64,000 nt of DNA from Mariprofundus ferrinatatus (GCF_002795825.1 NZ_CP018800.1:1488001-1552000); one strand, 5' to 3'. Positions 37,436 through 46,267 are shown, counted from the stretch's first letter. Translations and numbers: made by a program. The notes: generated by a model not told the origin, from the letters alone.

Positions 37436-38460
37436 TCCTTTTTGACTCGACGGGAAGGTTTCTGTTTACCCTCCCACTGCTTCTGTGCCCTGTTGCGCTC
37501 TTTGAAGTATTGTGGATCGGAGACCTTGATCGGAATCACCGCATACTTCATCGCCATGACCCCTTTATCAGGGCAAAACTCCACACAACGTCCGCACAGG
37601 GTGCAGTCGGGCATCAGGATATCCTTCTCTTTCGATGTGTGGATCTCGCGGATATCCATCGGGCAAGCCTTGGCACAGAGGCCGCACTTGTCACAGCGGG
37701 GCGTGTAGTTCTTCACAAGCCTGACCAGCCCGATCTTCTTGAAGATCGCGTGCATTGCCAGCATCGGACAGATGCGGCAGAAGGGCTGACGCATGGTGAG
37801 CGACAGCACCAGAATCAGACCAAAGAGCGTATCGGCAATAATCGAGAGGATCATGTAACCGGTTGACGAGGTATCAATATAGAGCTGATTGAGCTGCCCT
37901 GCCGCAAGCGAGGTGAGAATGCGGCTCGGACAGATTTTACAGAAGGGATCACCCAGTTCATGGCCGACAAAGCCGATTCCCGAAGCGAGCGGAAAGAGGA
38001 TTACCAAGAGCCCCAGCATCAGCCATTTGGCAGGCCGTATGCGATCCACGACTTTCTCATCCAGAGACTCTGTACGGTTCAGACGCAGCTTCTGTCCGAT
38101 CATACCGAGCACCTCCTGGAAGAAGCCGAGCGGACAGAGCCAGCCGCAGAATGCCTTGTTGAGCAGCACGAAGAGCAGCAGGAATGTCGCCAGCGTCGTC
38201 AGAACCGGAAGCAGCATGCTAAGGGCGAAGGTACCTGCACCGATAGCGCGCCCGACGCCGTGGCCGAGCTGATGCTGAAGCGGAATCAGTACGCAGTAAT
38301 CCGCTGTCTTCGCATCATAGGCACAGGCAAGCGCCGGGAATGCGCCGGAGATTTTATCCGCCGAGTAGAAGCCGACAAACACCGACCCATAAACCAGAAA
38401 CAGGAATGCCAGCAGCTGTACCACCTTGCGAATGACCGATAAATTTTTCCAGACAGGCAT
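37432..38460 (-). CDS. Membrane polyferredoxin (NapH/CcoG/FtrD-like)
   Basis: 342 aa. About five to six membrane helices carry Cys pairs CGWLCPLGFFQE, CKICPSRI and CRICPMLAMH. The C-terminal cytosolic part has two [4Fe-4S] motifs, CDKCGLCAKACPMDI and CTLCGRCVEFCPDKG. Relatives pass electrons from the cytosol or quinol across the membrane: NapH to periplasmic nitrate reductase, FtrD for iron uptake, CcoG in copper delivery to cbb3 oxidase. No nitrate reductase genes are nearby; context (TonB, receptor, metal-binding periplasmic proteins) points to reduction of a metal. Start shares a base with the preceding stop. Confidence 0.8.
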   Translation of the reverse strand: MPVWKNLSVIRKVVQLLAFLFLVYGSVFVGFYSADKISGAFPALACAYDAKTADYCVLIPLQHQLGHGVGRAIGAGTFALSMLLPVLTTLATFLLLFVLLNKAFCGWLCPLGFFQEVLGMIGQKLRLNRTESLDEKVVDRIRPAKWLMLGLLVILFPLASGIGFVGHELGDPFCKICPSRILTSLAAGQLNQLYIDTSSTGYMILSIIADTLFGLILVLSLTMRQPFCRICPMLAMHAIFKKIGLVRLVKNYTPRCDKCGLCAKACPMDIREIHTSKEKDILMPDCTLCGRCVEFCPDKGVMAMKYAVIPIKVSDPQYFKERNRAQKQWEGKQKPSRRVKKD

Positions 38461-39287
38461 TACTTTTTCTCCTTACGACGACGCTTCCTTAGCGTCATAA
38501 AGCCACCGAGCAACATACCGCCGCCAACCATAGCAAGACCAAGCTCTGTGGACTGCCAGTGCTGAGGATTGATGTGATAGTCATATGAGAAGGTCGTGAT
38601 AAATCTCTGGCCATCATCGCCATGCCTGGCTGTCAGTAAAAATTCAGCTGGTGGATTGGCAGCCCGCCCCGGTTTTTCATAGGTAAAATCCTGAGGCAAC
38701 GGAACAGTCACACGGCCTGTGGCATCGGCTGTGAATTCTGCGCTACTGCCATTGCCCGTTGTCATTGACATGCTGGCTCCGGCAAGCGGCTCACCCCTGT
38801 AGCGAATCACAAACACGGCATCCGTTCCGGAGTAGTAGCGCCAGTGTTCCCGTGCCAATGGCGCCGGTTCAATCTCCAGTGCCGATTTTTCGTGACCGAT
38901 CAAAAGCGATGGCGACACACCCGATGGTTTACCATTCATGTAGATATAACGAATGGCCGACTCATGCAGCTCACCCGCACTGCGTTTTGCTACCAATGCA
39001 TGATAATTGCCCGTACCCATCGCTTTCACGCTGACCCTGCCCTGCTCCGGCTGCAGTGCCTTAACAGCCAGATGAGGGCTCATCAGCTGAGTTTCTGCAC
39101 CTTCGCCACCATGCAGCAGGTATGTTTCACCTGCATGGCGACTGTTCCCGCCACCGTGGCCGCCGCCGTGACCGGCATGTCCATGACCCTTCACTGCTGG
39201 CGCAGGTACCCAGTGCATCGACGCCTCGGCGGTGAAGGAGAAAAGAGCCACGACAAGCGTGGCTCCCATCAATAATCTCGCTTTCAC
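38460..39287 (-). CDS. Periplasmic His-rich protein with Ig-like and C-terminal anchor
   Basis: 275 aa: signal peptide (about 1-22), a His/Gly-rich segment (KGHGHAGHGGGHGGGNSRHA at about 33-52), two beta-rich domains resembling DUF4198-type periplasmic metal-binding proteins (PLAGASMSMTTGNGSSAEFT), and a C-terminal transmembrane helix (MVGGGMLLGGFMTL) with a basic cytosolic tail. The His stretch could capture Cu or Ni. It overlaps both neighbours by one to four bases. Family assignment is tentative. Confidence 0.6.
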   Translation of the reverse strand: MKARLLMGATLVVALFSFTAEASMHWVPAPAVKGHGHAGHGGGHGGGNSRHAGETYLLHGGEGAETQLMSPHLAVKALQPEQGRVSVKAMGTGNYHALVAKRSAGELHESAIRYIYMNGKPSGVSPSLLIGHEKSALEIEPAPLAREHWRYYSGTDAVFVIRYRGEPLAGASMSMTTGNGSSAEFTADATGRVTVPLPQDFTYEKPGRAANPPAEFLLTARHGDDGQRFITTFSYDYHINPQHWQSTELGLAMVGGGMLLGGFMTLRKRRRKEKK

Positions 39288-39814
39288 TTTTTGCTGCCTT
39301 TCCAGCTCTTGCCGGAATAGAGCCCTGCTTTCTGCTCATCGGTAAGCAGGCGTGAAGCCTTCACCGATGCCATCAGGTTCGCTTCAAGTTTGGCTGCACG
39401 CAGCTCCCCCATACGCTTCGCGTACGCCTTGATATCGCGATCCTTCAGATCGCCGCTATGCAGCGTTGTACGGAACTCGGCAACCGTAATCTGTGCTTCC
39501 GCATGTGCTTTGGCTGCACCGGTCTCGGCTGCAACCAGAAGCTCTCCTACCTCTTTACGCTGTTTGTCGTTCAGGTTTCCATTCTTGAGAATCTTGCGCA
39601 CATAGTCCGGGCTGTTGCCCGGAATATTGTGGTGTCCCGACCTCTTATGATATCCGGAGGACTTTGCATCTCCCTTTGAACAGCTTGCTGCCTTTTCACC
39701 TTTAAAGCTGCAGTCCTCAGCAGAGCACTGCTTTCCACCACAGGCCATAGCCGTGCCGGAGAGCAGCAGAGCTGCCGAAGTTGCAATCATCAGATGTTGC
39801 AGTTGTTTTTTCAT
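39284..39814 (-). CDS. CpxP/Spy-like periplasmic protein with Cys-rich N-terminus
   Basis: 176 aa with a signal peptide (cleavage near SGTAMA at residue 24). A Cys/His-rich segment follows (CGGKQCSAEDCSFKGEKA, then CSKGD and HKRSGHHN) and then an all-helical body with LTDEQKAGL near the end, the LTxxQ element of the CpxP/Spy/ZraP group. Members bind metals or unfolded proteins and sense envelope stress. It lies 23 bases after the receptor. Confidence 0.65.
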   Translation of the reverse strand: MKKQLQHLMIATSAALLLSGTAMACGGKQCSAEDCSFKGEKAASCSKGDAKSSGYHKRSGHHNIPGNSPDYVRKILKNGNLNDKQRKEVGELLVAAETGAAKAHAEAQITVAEFRTTLHSGDLKDRDIKAYAKRMGELRAAKLEANLMASVKASRLLTDEQKAGLYSGKSWKGSKK

Positions 39815-39837
39815 ATCCTTCTCCCTCGTTCTATGGA

Positions 39838-42060
39838 TTAAAATGTTGCCGTAATACCGGCGTTCCAGCGGCGGCCCGGATTGACCACGATGGAGAGGTC
39901 CTCGGCGTTGTAGACGAAGTCGGCATTACTGTCGTAGTAGCCGCGTGCGGTGTTGTAGTAGGTGCGGTCAAAGGCGTTATCCACGCGTCCATAGAGCGAC
40001 CATTTCACCCGGTTGTTGCTGCCGGTGGCAAAGTCGTAGTTGGCAATCAGGTCGAAAATGGCATGCCCGCCGATCTTCTCCTGATTGATCTCGTCGGCGA
40101 AGTAGCTGCTCTGGGCGTTCATTTCGGTGGTGAGCGTAAAGCCTTCGAACGGCTTGATACGCGCCGCTAAAAACAGCTTATGTTTCGGCGCACGTGGAAC
40201 CACTTTGCCGCTGTTGTTGTAGTTGACGATGGCATTCGCTCCGGGCATCGGGCTGAAGCGGTTGCCCAGCAGCAGGTTGAAGTTGTCGTAGCGGGTGAAG
40301 TTGGCATCAAGAAGCGTGTAGGCCACATCCATGGAGAAGAACTGGCTCTGGTCGCTCTTCAGGGAGACTTCCATGCCGCGGTTACGCATGCCGCCGATAT
40401 TCTGGTACTGGTCCATCACACCGGTCGCCGGATTGGCATACTGACCCGCCACGTTGAGAATGAAATCCTTGCGATCAATCTGGAATGCCGCGATGTCCCA
40501 CTCGACATCACCTGCGCCGATGTCGACCTTGCCGCGCAGGCCGATCTCATAGTTAGTAGCCTGTTCAGGTGTCAGGTTCGGATTTGCAGCCACAGTGCCG
40601 GTCAGCGAAATGGTGCCGGCAAAAAGCTGCTGGATGGTCGGGGCACGGAAACCGGTCGATACATTGGTGTATAGTGATACCGAGTCGCTAATATCGTAGT
40701 TCAAGCCGCCACGCCAGGAGCCGACATTGAATTTCTTCTGCAGGAAGGGTGCAGCTGCAGCCGGCAGGTAATCCTCATAACTGAGTCGGATATGGTCGTA
40801 ACGGCCGTTTGCGGTCGCCGTCAATGCATCGGTTACACGGAATTTAAGCTCCCCGTATCCGGCATACATACGCTCTTTCGTCCTGTCGCTGGTAATCAGC
40901 GTTCCGGCAGTAACCACGCCGCCGAACGGACTCGGGCTGGTACGGTGATCGGCCAGAATGGTCACCCGGTTCTTGTAGCTGTTATCGCGAATGTCGACTC
41001 CGCCCATCCACCCGACACTTTCGCTGCTACCACGCCACTCGCCCTTGATGCCGCGCTGAATCTGCTTGTAGTCGTTATCGTTCTGGTAGGCATTCACATC
41101 GGTCACAGGCAGACGGTTCACATCATAGCGAATCGGAGCGGTCCAGAAGCGGGTGTGATCACCGAACTGGTAGAGGTTAACCATCAGGTTGCTGGTTTCG
41201 GAGATGTCATTGGCATAGGTCAGGTAGAACTTGCCGAGGTCGACATTGTAGTTACGGGCAAAATCGCGGCCATCGACACTGGTCGGATCGACTGCCGCCT
41301 GCGTCACACCTGTGACTGTTCCGTGGCTGTCCTTGAAACGCTTGGCCACCTCCCAGCCGAAGGTGAGGTCGCTGGAGTCGGATGTGTAAAACTGCAGTTT
41401 TCCGTTCAGGTAGTCGGCTTTATATTTTCCCTGGAAGTAATAACTGTCGGCATCGCGACGGCTGGCCTGCACATGGCCCGATGCCACATCCGTAGCAAAA
41501 CCGGCACGTGCCATGCCACGTTTATAACCGAAACTGCCAGCTTCAGCGGAAACGCTACCACCAGCCATTTTGGCGCCGCGTTTGGTGGTAATAATCACCG
41601 CTCCTGCCAGCGCATCGTCACCGAAGAGATAGGAGGCGCCACCCTTGATCACCTTGATCGATTCGATGTCGTCCATATTGATATTCACTCGTCCCGTACG
41701 CTCAAACACCGGTACGCCATCAATCACCACGGCCACACCCGGCTTCTCACCCATGAAACGCTGGTTCTCGACACCGCGGATATGAATCTTCAGCGAATCC
41801 TGACTCTGCAGCTCCGCCGTCACTCCCGGAATAGCATCAAGGATCTGCTTGATGTTCTCGGCATGCGCTTTTTCAACTTTGGCTCCGGAAATCACTGCGA
41901 CATTGGAGGGCTCTCCGCGCTTGGATTCAAAACGGTCATCGATCGTTGTCGAATCGACTCGCATCAGCCCCATATCTTCTGCTTCGGCCATCCATGGTGT
42001 CATCAGCATGGCCAGCAGCGATGCGGCCGCTGTCACATGCTTTTTCATTTTCAGGTTCAT
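39838..42060 (-). CDS. TonB-dependent outer-membrane receptor
   Basis: 740 aa. Signal peptide to about residue 27, a likely TonB box near DSTTIDD (36-42), plug domain (ENIKQILDAIPGVTAELQ, then IHIRGVENQRFMG and GGASYLFGDDALAGAVIITTKRG), and a 22-strand barrel ending NPGRRWNAGITATF with terminal Phe. The ligand cannot be read from the sequence; partners encoded downstream bind metals and can supply electrons, so a metal or metal complex is likely. The gene lies 39 bases behind tonB. Confidence 0.9.
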   Translation of the reverse strand: MNLKMKKHVTAAASLLAMLMTPWMAEAEDMGLMRVDSTTIDDRFESKRGEPSNVAVISGAKVEKAHAENIKQILDAIPGVTAELQSQDSLKIHIRGVENQRFMGEKPGVAVVIDGVPVFERTGRVNINMDDIESIKVIKGGASYLFGDDALAGAVIITTKRGAKMAGGSVSAEAGSFGYKRGMARAGFATDVASGHVQASRRDADSYYFQGKYKADYLNGKLQFYTSDSSDLTFGWEVAKRFKDSHGTVTGVTQAAVDPTSVDGRDFARNYNVDLGKFYLTYANDISETSNLMVNLYQFGDHTRFWTAPIRYDVNRLPVTDVNAYQNDNDYKQIQRGIKGEWRGSSESVGWMGGVDIRDNSYKNRVTILADHRTSPSPFGGVVTAGTLITSDRTKERMYAGYGELKFRVTDALTATANGRYDHIRLSYEDYLPAAAAPFLQKKFNVGSWRGGLNYDISDSVSLYTNVSTGFRAPTIQQLFAGTISLTGTVAANPNLTPEQATNYEIGLRGKVDIGAGDVEWDIAAFQIDRKDFILNVAGQYANPATGVMDQYQNIGGMRNRGMEVSLKSDQSQFFSMDVAYTLLDANFTRYDNFNLLLGNRFSPMPGANAIVNYNNSGKVVPRAPKHKLFLAARIKPFEGFTLTTEMNAQSSYFADEINQEKIGGHAIFDLIANYDFATGSNNRVKWSLYGRVDNAFDRTYYNTARGYYDSNADFVYNAEDLSIVVNPGRRWNAGITATF

Positions 42061-42099
42061 CGTACCACCTTCCTCTTAAGTATTAATAAAATCGTTTTA

Positions 42100-42777
42100 T
42101 CAGGTCGCATCCAGCCTGAAGCGCATACGAAACTCGCACTCCAGCGGGCAGTGAACATTTGATGGTGGTTTCGGTAACGGAACAGCCCTCTCCACTGCCT
42201 CTTTGGCCGCCGACAGCAGCAGCAAAGGGCCGTTATCAACCATCAGCTGGCGTGCTGATCCATCCGGAAAAAGGACAAAGCGAACATTCACCTCGCCTTC
42301 TATTCCCCGACGTCGTGCCGCTTTCGGATACCACTTGTGCTCCTCAATACGTGCCATTACATCAGCCAGATAGCGCTCCTTTTCCAGCTGGATAACCCCT
42401 TCATTAATCTGGGGAGCAGCTTGACTTGCTTCCGCTACCGCCTGTTGGAGCACTGCCGTTTCAGGCTGTGCTTCCTGTTTCGCCTCCTGCGGCTTCACCT
42501 TCGCTACCTTCTTCGCTTCAGGACGTTTTACCTTTTCGATCTTTTTCGCTTCCACCCTCTCAGGCTTCTCCTGAATCCGCTCCGGCACCGGGGCAGGCTC
42601 GGGAGCATGGGTCAGAAAACTCAGGCGTGTTACAGATGGATTGATCGGATCCGGTGCGGGAGCAGAGGTTACGCCGCCAAAGCCGATAAAGAGCAGCCCG
42701 TGCAGCAGCAGGGAGAGTGTAACTGCCGCTGAGCGCAGTCCGATCTGCCGTATGCCTCTCCCCTCCCCGGACATCAT
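42100..42777 (-). CDS. tonB: TonB energy-transducing protein
   Basis: 225 aa: one N-terminal transmembrane anchor (AAVTLSLLLHGLLFIGFGG, about 17-36), a Pro/Lys/Glu-rich spacer to span the periplasm (repeated EAKKVAKVKPQEAK), and the C-terminal TonB domain (YLADVMARIEEHKWYPKAARRRGIEGEVNVRF is its start). It is directly fused in order to exbD by an adjacent stop and start. Confidence 0.92.
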   Translation of the reverse strand: MMSGEGRGIRQIGLRSAAVTLSLLLHGLLFIGFGGVTSAPAPDPINPSVTRLSFLTHAPEPAPVPERIQEKPERVEAKKIEKVKRPEAKKVAKVKPQEAKQEAQPETAVLQQAVAEASQAAPQINEGVIQLEKERYLADVMARIEEHKWYPKAARRRGIEGEVNVRFVLFPDGSARQLMVDNGPLLLLSAAKEAVERAVPLPKPPSNVHCPLECEFRMRFRLDAT

Positions 42778-43185
42778 CTACCCCTTGGGTTTCTCGGTAA
42801 CGATATCGACGCCAGTGGCACCGGCCTGACGCGCAGCATCGATCACGCGCACCGAATCGCCCAGCGTCACACCGCTATCACCGCGGATCACCACCCGCTT
42901 GTCACTGCGACCAGCCAGCACATCGGCCAGTTGCCCGGCAAGCATTTCATAAGAGATCACCTTGCCATCAATGCGCAGTGCGCCGGAACGTTCAATCACC
43001 ACTTCCAGCGGCTCCTTCTCGTCAAGTGCAGTGGCGCTCACCGCTTCGGGCAACTCAATCGGCAACCCCTCATCATTGATAAAGTGAGCGGTAAGCATGA
43101 AAAAGACGAGCAGCAGGAAAACGATATCGATCAGCGGTGTCAGATTCGGGGCCTGGCCACTCCTGCGTGTTCCCTCAAATTGCAT
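42778..43185 (-). CDS. exbD: Biopolymer transport protein ExbD
   Basis: 135 aa from the ATG at 43185. One transmembrane segment with the essential Asp (NLTPLIDIVFLLLVFFML; Asp about residue 21), then a periplasmic domain (VVIRGDSGVTLGDSVRVID). Overlaps the exbB end by 11 bases. Converts proton motive force for TonB. Confidence 0.94.
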   Translation of the reverse strand: MQFEGTRRSGQAPNLTPLIDIVFLLLVFFMLTAHFINDEGLPIELPEAVSATALDEKEPLEVVIERSGALRIDGKVISYEMLAGQLADVLAGRSDKRVVIRGDSGVTLGDSVRVIDAARQAGATGVDIVTEKPKG

Positions 43186-43804
43186 GGGCCAGAGAGTCCC
43201 CGTGTTTAATCTGATCGCTGACACTGTATTCCGGAGCATGTGGAAGCTGCTCAATCACCATGGATGCCACCCGCTGCATCGACTTGGCGCGTTTATCCAC
43301 CAGACCTTCGAGAAAGTGCAGCAGAAAAAGAATGGGGATCGCTACGGCGAGGCCTGCTCCGGTAGTCACCATCGCTTCCCAGATACCTCCGGCCAAAACC
43401 ATTGCATCCACCTTGCCGCCAGCGGCCTCGATCACCTGAAACGCTTTGATCATGCCGGTGATGGTGCCGAACAGCCCGAGTAACGGTGCGGTATTACCGA
43501 GCCATGCCAGCGTGCGCAGCCCTGTCTCCATACGAGCCAACTGCTCGGAACCAATACGCGAGGCCACCCTGGCGAGATCCTTTACACCCTGTTCAGCTGC
43601 CTCCTTCACACCAACAGCAATCGCAGTTTCAGGAGAAACGCGTTTTCCCTCTGCTGTGTAGAGGTTGTCGAGGCCACTGTTTACTTTAGGCAACAGCTGC
43701 AGATGTATAAGTCGTTCGACCACAATAGCGACTGCCACAACCGAGTAACCGAGCAACACCCACATTACCGGGCCGCCTTTGTCGATCAGCATACTTATAT
43801 CCAT
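43175..43804 (-). CDS. exbB: ExbB/MotA-family proton channel protein
   Basis: 209 aa with three transmembrane helices: N-terminal (VMWVLLGYSVVAVAIVVERLI) and the conserved C-terminal pair (LGNTAPLLGLFGTITGMIKAF, then AMVTTGAGLAVAIPILFLLHFL). With ExbD it forms the proton-driven motor. First gene of the TonB operon; AGGTAAAG ribosome site, a TATAAC -10 (43850-43855) and three RegA-like boxes lie upstream. Confidence 0.92.
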   Translation of the reverse strand: MDISMLIDKGGPVMWVLLGYSVVAVAIVVERLIHLQLLPKVNSGLDNLYTAEGKRVSPETAIAVGVKEAAEQGVKDLARVASRIGSEQLARMETGLRTLAWLGNTAPLLGLFGTITGMIKAFQVIEAAGGKVDAMVLAGGIWEAMVTTGAGLAVAIPILFLLHFLEGLVDKRAKSMQRVASMVIEQLPHAPEYSVSDQIKHGDSLAHAI

Positions 43805-43865
43805 CGCTTTACCTCCCCTTCCAGAAGTGGAGGCGAAGGTTAGGAGGAAGTTATAAAGTGAAAAT

Positions 43866-43910
43866 TAGGCAAAATGTCGCGCGGCATTTTGCCGCATGGC
43901 AATTTGTCGC
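43866..43910. promoter_or_regulatory. Three tandem RegA/RegR-like boxes upstream of exbB
   Basis: Three 15-bp units directly abutting: 43866-43880, 43881-43895 (GCGGCATTTTGCCGC) and 43896-43910. The published RegR box, as I recall it, is GNGRCRTTNNGNCGC. The middle unit matches fully, the third has two mismatches and the first three. They lie 10 bases upstream of the likely -10 of exbB and between it and the divergent small gene at 44036. Confidence 0.7.
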
Positions 43911-44035
43911 ATGCTTTCCGGATCGCATGCGTTTGGGCCTCCTGAATCAGGCTTCATTGACGCATCGATCTATATCAGAATGGAGCTGAACATTTCTCTG
44001 GAACAGCACGGGATTTTTTCCTATGTTACCGACCT

Positions 44036-44263
44036 ATGTTAGACATGGATGTCACAAAACTAGATATTCCGATTCATTTTCATTCGGACCCGAACTGCCT
44101 CTATAAAGTTGATGGCATCTGCTGTCATGGTGCAAACCCTGTCAGAAGACACGAGTGCAGAACCTATTGTCCTGTCACATCAGTCAGGTGGGTAGATGAT
44201 CATTTCGGCCACCTGAGTAACAATGAAAAAGAGAACATGATCAGGGCAATTGCCAATTTCTGA
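44036..44263 (+). CDS. Small cysteine-rich protein of unknown function
   Basis: 75 aa with five Cys (21, 29, 30, 41, 45) and several His, suggesting a metal site: NCLYKVDGICCHG and HECRTYCP. No signal peptide or membrane segment. The conserved-looking Cys spacing argues for a real gene, but no good ribosome site is visible. It is divergent from exbB across the RegA boxes and convergent with regA, so a link to metal handling is plausible. Confidence 0.5.
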   Translation: MLDMDVTKLDIPIHFHSDPNCLYKVDGICCHGANPVRRHECRTYCPVTSVRWVDDHFGHLSNNEKENMIRAIANF

Positions 44264-44301
44264 TCACCCTGCTTTCAGCGATATGTCCAGGTAGAAGCCA
44301 T

Positions 44302-44847
44302 TTATGTTTTGGAAGGTCGCTTGGCCAGTTTTCGCTGCAGGGTACGCCTGTGCATACCAAGCCTTCTGGCAGTTTCTGAAATATTGCCGTCGCACTCCAT
44401 CAGCACCTTCTGGATATGTTCCCACTCCAGCCGTCTGGTCGACATCGGCTGCTCGGCAACTTCGGCAGCGGCATCGCCACTCTTTTTCTGTAGTGCCGCA
44501 ACCACCTCATCAGCATCTGCAGGCTTAGCCAGATAGTGCGTGGCGCCAAGCTTGATCGCCTCCACTGCCGTAGCAATTGAGGCATAACCGGTAAGCACAA
44601 CAATGCGGGTGTGTTCATCCAGCTGATGAAGCCTCTCGACCAGCACCAGACCGGAATCACCAGGCATACTCAGATCCACCACGGCATATTCCGGTGCTGC
44701 ATCACCCACCAGTTCAATAGCATCAGCAACATTGTTCGCCACCTGAACGGCAAACCCGCGTTTCTCCAGCGCAGATGAGAGGATGCGGCAGAACAGCGCA
44801 TCATCATCGACCAGCAGCAGATTCGGCAGATCTCTGTTTGACTCCAT
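44302..44847 (-). CDS. regA: Redox response regulator, RegA/PrrA/ActR family
   Basis: 181 aa. Receiver domain with acidic pocket LLVDDDALF and phospho-acceptor Asp58 in AVVDLSMPGDSG, Lys in YLAKPADADEV. The Fis-type C-terminal helix-turn-helix GNISETARRLGMHRRTLQRK is almost identical to that of RegA/PrrA. In purple bacteria this regulator controls photosynthesis, CO2 fixation and respiration in response to oxygen and quinone redox state. Encoded three bases after regB. Boxes matching its known target occur at four loci within 3.4 kb. Confidence 0.93.
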   Translation of the reverse strand: MESNRDLPNLLLVDDDALFCRILSSALEKRGFAVQVANNVADAIELVGDAAPEYAVVDLSMPGDSGLVLVERLHQLDEHTRIVVLTGYASIATAVEAIKLGATHYLAKPADADEVVAALQKKSGDAAAEVAEQPMSTRRLEWEHIQKVLMECDGNISETARRLGMHRRTLQRKLAKRPSKT

Positions 44848-44850
44848 CAG

Positions 44851-46164
44851 CTACTCCGTTTTCAACTTCTGCAGTGGCAGACGAATGTTAACAAGGGCAC
44901 CACCATCGGGATGGTTACTGATATTCATCTCACCGCCAAGCCTTCGCACCACCTCACTGGCCAGATAAAAGCCAAGCCCGTGCCCATCTTTTTTGGTGGT
45001 GTAAAATGGTTTCCCTAGTGCATCCAATGCAGCCGCAGTAAGCCCTTCGCCAAAATCCCGTATCTCCAGTCTGAGTTCCGCAACAGACCACATGGCGTTC
45101 AGTTCAATCTGTTCCGGCGAGGCATCGGCAGCATTGTTCAGCACATTGATTACAGCCTGATTCAGGGTCTCGTCGACAACAATACTCGGAACCGGCTCAT
45201 CTCCCTCCAACGAAACATGTATTGATGTCGAGGGATGCAACTCCTGCCAGCGCGAAATACAGTGATTCAAACAGCTTCTGACATCTTCACTATGTCCGCT
45301 CTCGGCTTTCATCTGCCCTGCACTGGCACTAATCTGACCCAAGGTCGCCTTACAGCGGTCTACCTGTGAGCGAAGGATTTCAATTTTCTCCACCAATTCT
45401 GGCTGGCCCTTGTACTCCTGCTCCATCTCTTTGGTCAGCACGGCCATGGTTGCCAGCGGAGTACCGAGTTCATGTGCAGCTCCCGCAGCCAGCGTACCAA
45501 GTGAAACCATATGCTCATCGCGCAGGTTTTTCTCGCGTGCTTCAGCCAGTTTCTGGTCTCGCTGGCGCAGTGCTTCAGCCATTGAGACTACAAAAAAGAG
45601 GATCAATCCGACAGCCAGCAGAAAGCTGAACCACATACCCAACACATGCAGGCTAAAGTCGCCTGCTGGGGCTGCATGGCCAGCATGAGTGCCATGCGAT
45701 GCATGTCCGTGAACCGCCATCTCCTGTGTTAATGGCACATTGATCAGCATGAGGAACGTGTAACAGCCAAGTGTTACTGAAGCCATCGCCCAGACGTAGC
45801 GCTTGGGAAGCGTCGCCGCCACAATAACCAGTGGCAGCAAGAACAGGGATACAAAAGGATTGCTTGAGCCGCCAGCAAAATAGAGCAGAGCAGCAAGCGC
45901 AATAACATCAACCACCAGATGCAGAAAGAATTCATTTGCCGATGCCGAAGGTCTATTTTGGATTCGAAGCCAAAGTATCACATTTGACACGGCATATACT
46001 GCGATGACTGCAAGCATAGGAAGCAGAGGCAGCTCCACCGCAAGCAGATAGACGGCAAGACCGGTAGCGGCCAGTTCACTTGCAATCACAGCACTTCTGA
46101 AGACGAAAAGACGTTTCAGGTTATAGGCACCTGCCACATCCCGAAGCGCGTTATCAACAAACAT
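44851..46164 (-). CDS. regB: Redox sensor histidine kinase, RegB/PrrB family
   Basis: 437 aa with six membrane helices (about 20-195). Loop 98-104 is GGSSNPF, the quinone-sensing motif of RegB. Phospho-acceptor His231 lies in GAAHELGTPLATM; Cys271 (VDRCKATLG) is 40 residues later, the same spacing as His225/Cys265, the redox Cys of Rhodobacter capsulatus RegB. The C-terminal ATPase has NNAADAS, FGEGL and GHGLGFYLASEVVRR. Unusual feature: the loop before the last helix is His-rich (VHGHASHGTHAGHAA, residues 151-165). Confidence 0.92.
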   Translation of the reverse strand: MFVDNALRDVAGAYNLKRLFVFRSAVIASELAATGLAVYLLAVELPLLPMLAVIAVYAVSNVILWLRIQNRPSASANEFFLHLVVDVIALAALLYFAGGSSNPFVSLFLLPLVIVAATLPKRYVWAMASVTLGCYTFLMLINVPLTQEMAVHGHASHGTHAGHAAPAGDFSLHVLGMWFSFLLAVGLILFFVVSMAEALRQRDQKLAEAREKNLRDEHMVSLGTLAAGAAHELGTPLATMAVLTKEMEQEYKGQPELVEKIEILRSQVDRCKATLGQISASAGQMKAESGHSEDVRSCLNHCISRWQELHPSTSIHVSLEGDEPVPSIVVDETLNQAVINVLNNAADASPEQIELNAMWSVAELRLEIRDFGEGLTAAALDALGKPFYTTKKDGHGLGFYLASEVVRRLGGEMNISNHPDGGALVNIRLPLQKLKTE

Positions 46165-46252
46165 CCGAACCCTTCATTGCTTGCAAACTACCATGCCGAC
46201 AGCCTCTCTGAAAATAAGCTGGCAGGCTACATAAGAGAGAGCGCCAGCAGAT

Positions 46253-46267
46253 GTGACAAATTGTCGC
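46253..46267. promoter_or_regulatory. RegA-like box upstream of regB
   Basis: GTGACAAATTGTCGC, a near-palindrome; two mismatches to the published RegR consensus. It lies 89 bases before the regB start, the same distance as the csp1 box from csp1, and about 19 bases upstream of a possible -10 (TTATGT). Confidence 0.6.

Noticed and set aside
38460-39814. Nickel-specific transport as the role of the His-rich and Cys-rich proteins
   Set aside because: His/Gly-rich and DUF4198-like features occur with nickel too, but no hydrogenase, urease or Nik genes are present and the copper-storage gene favours copper.
40792-42162. 456-codon open frame on the plus strand opposite the TonB receptor
   Set aside because: It is antisense to a receptor with clear plug and barrel motifs, has no ribosome site and no recognisable domain; it results from codon bias of the real gene.
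43908-43931. CGCATGC-N10-GCATGCG inverted repeat beside the RegA boxes
   Set aside because: Only seven pairs, partly overlapping the third RegA-like box, and not repeated at the other promoters.
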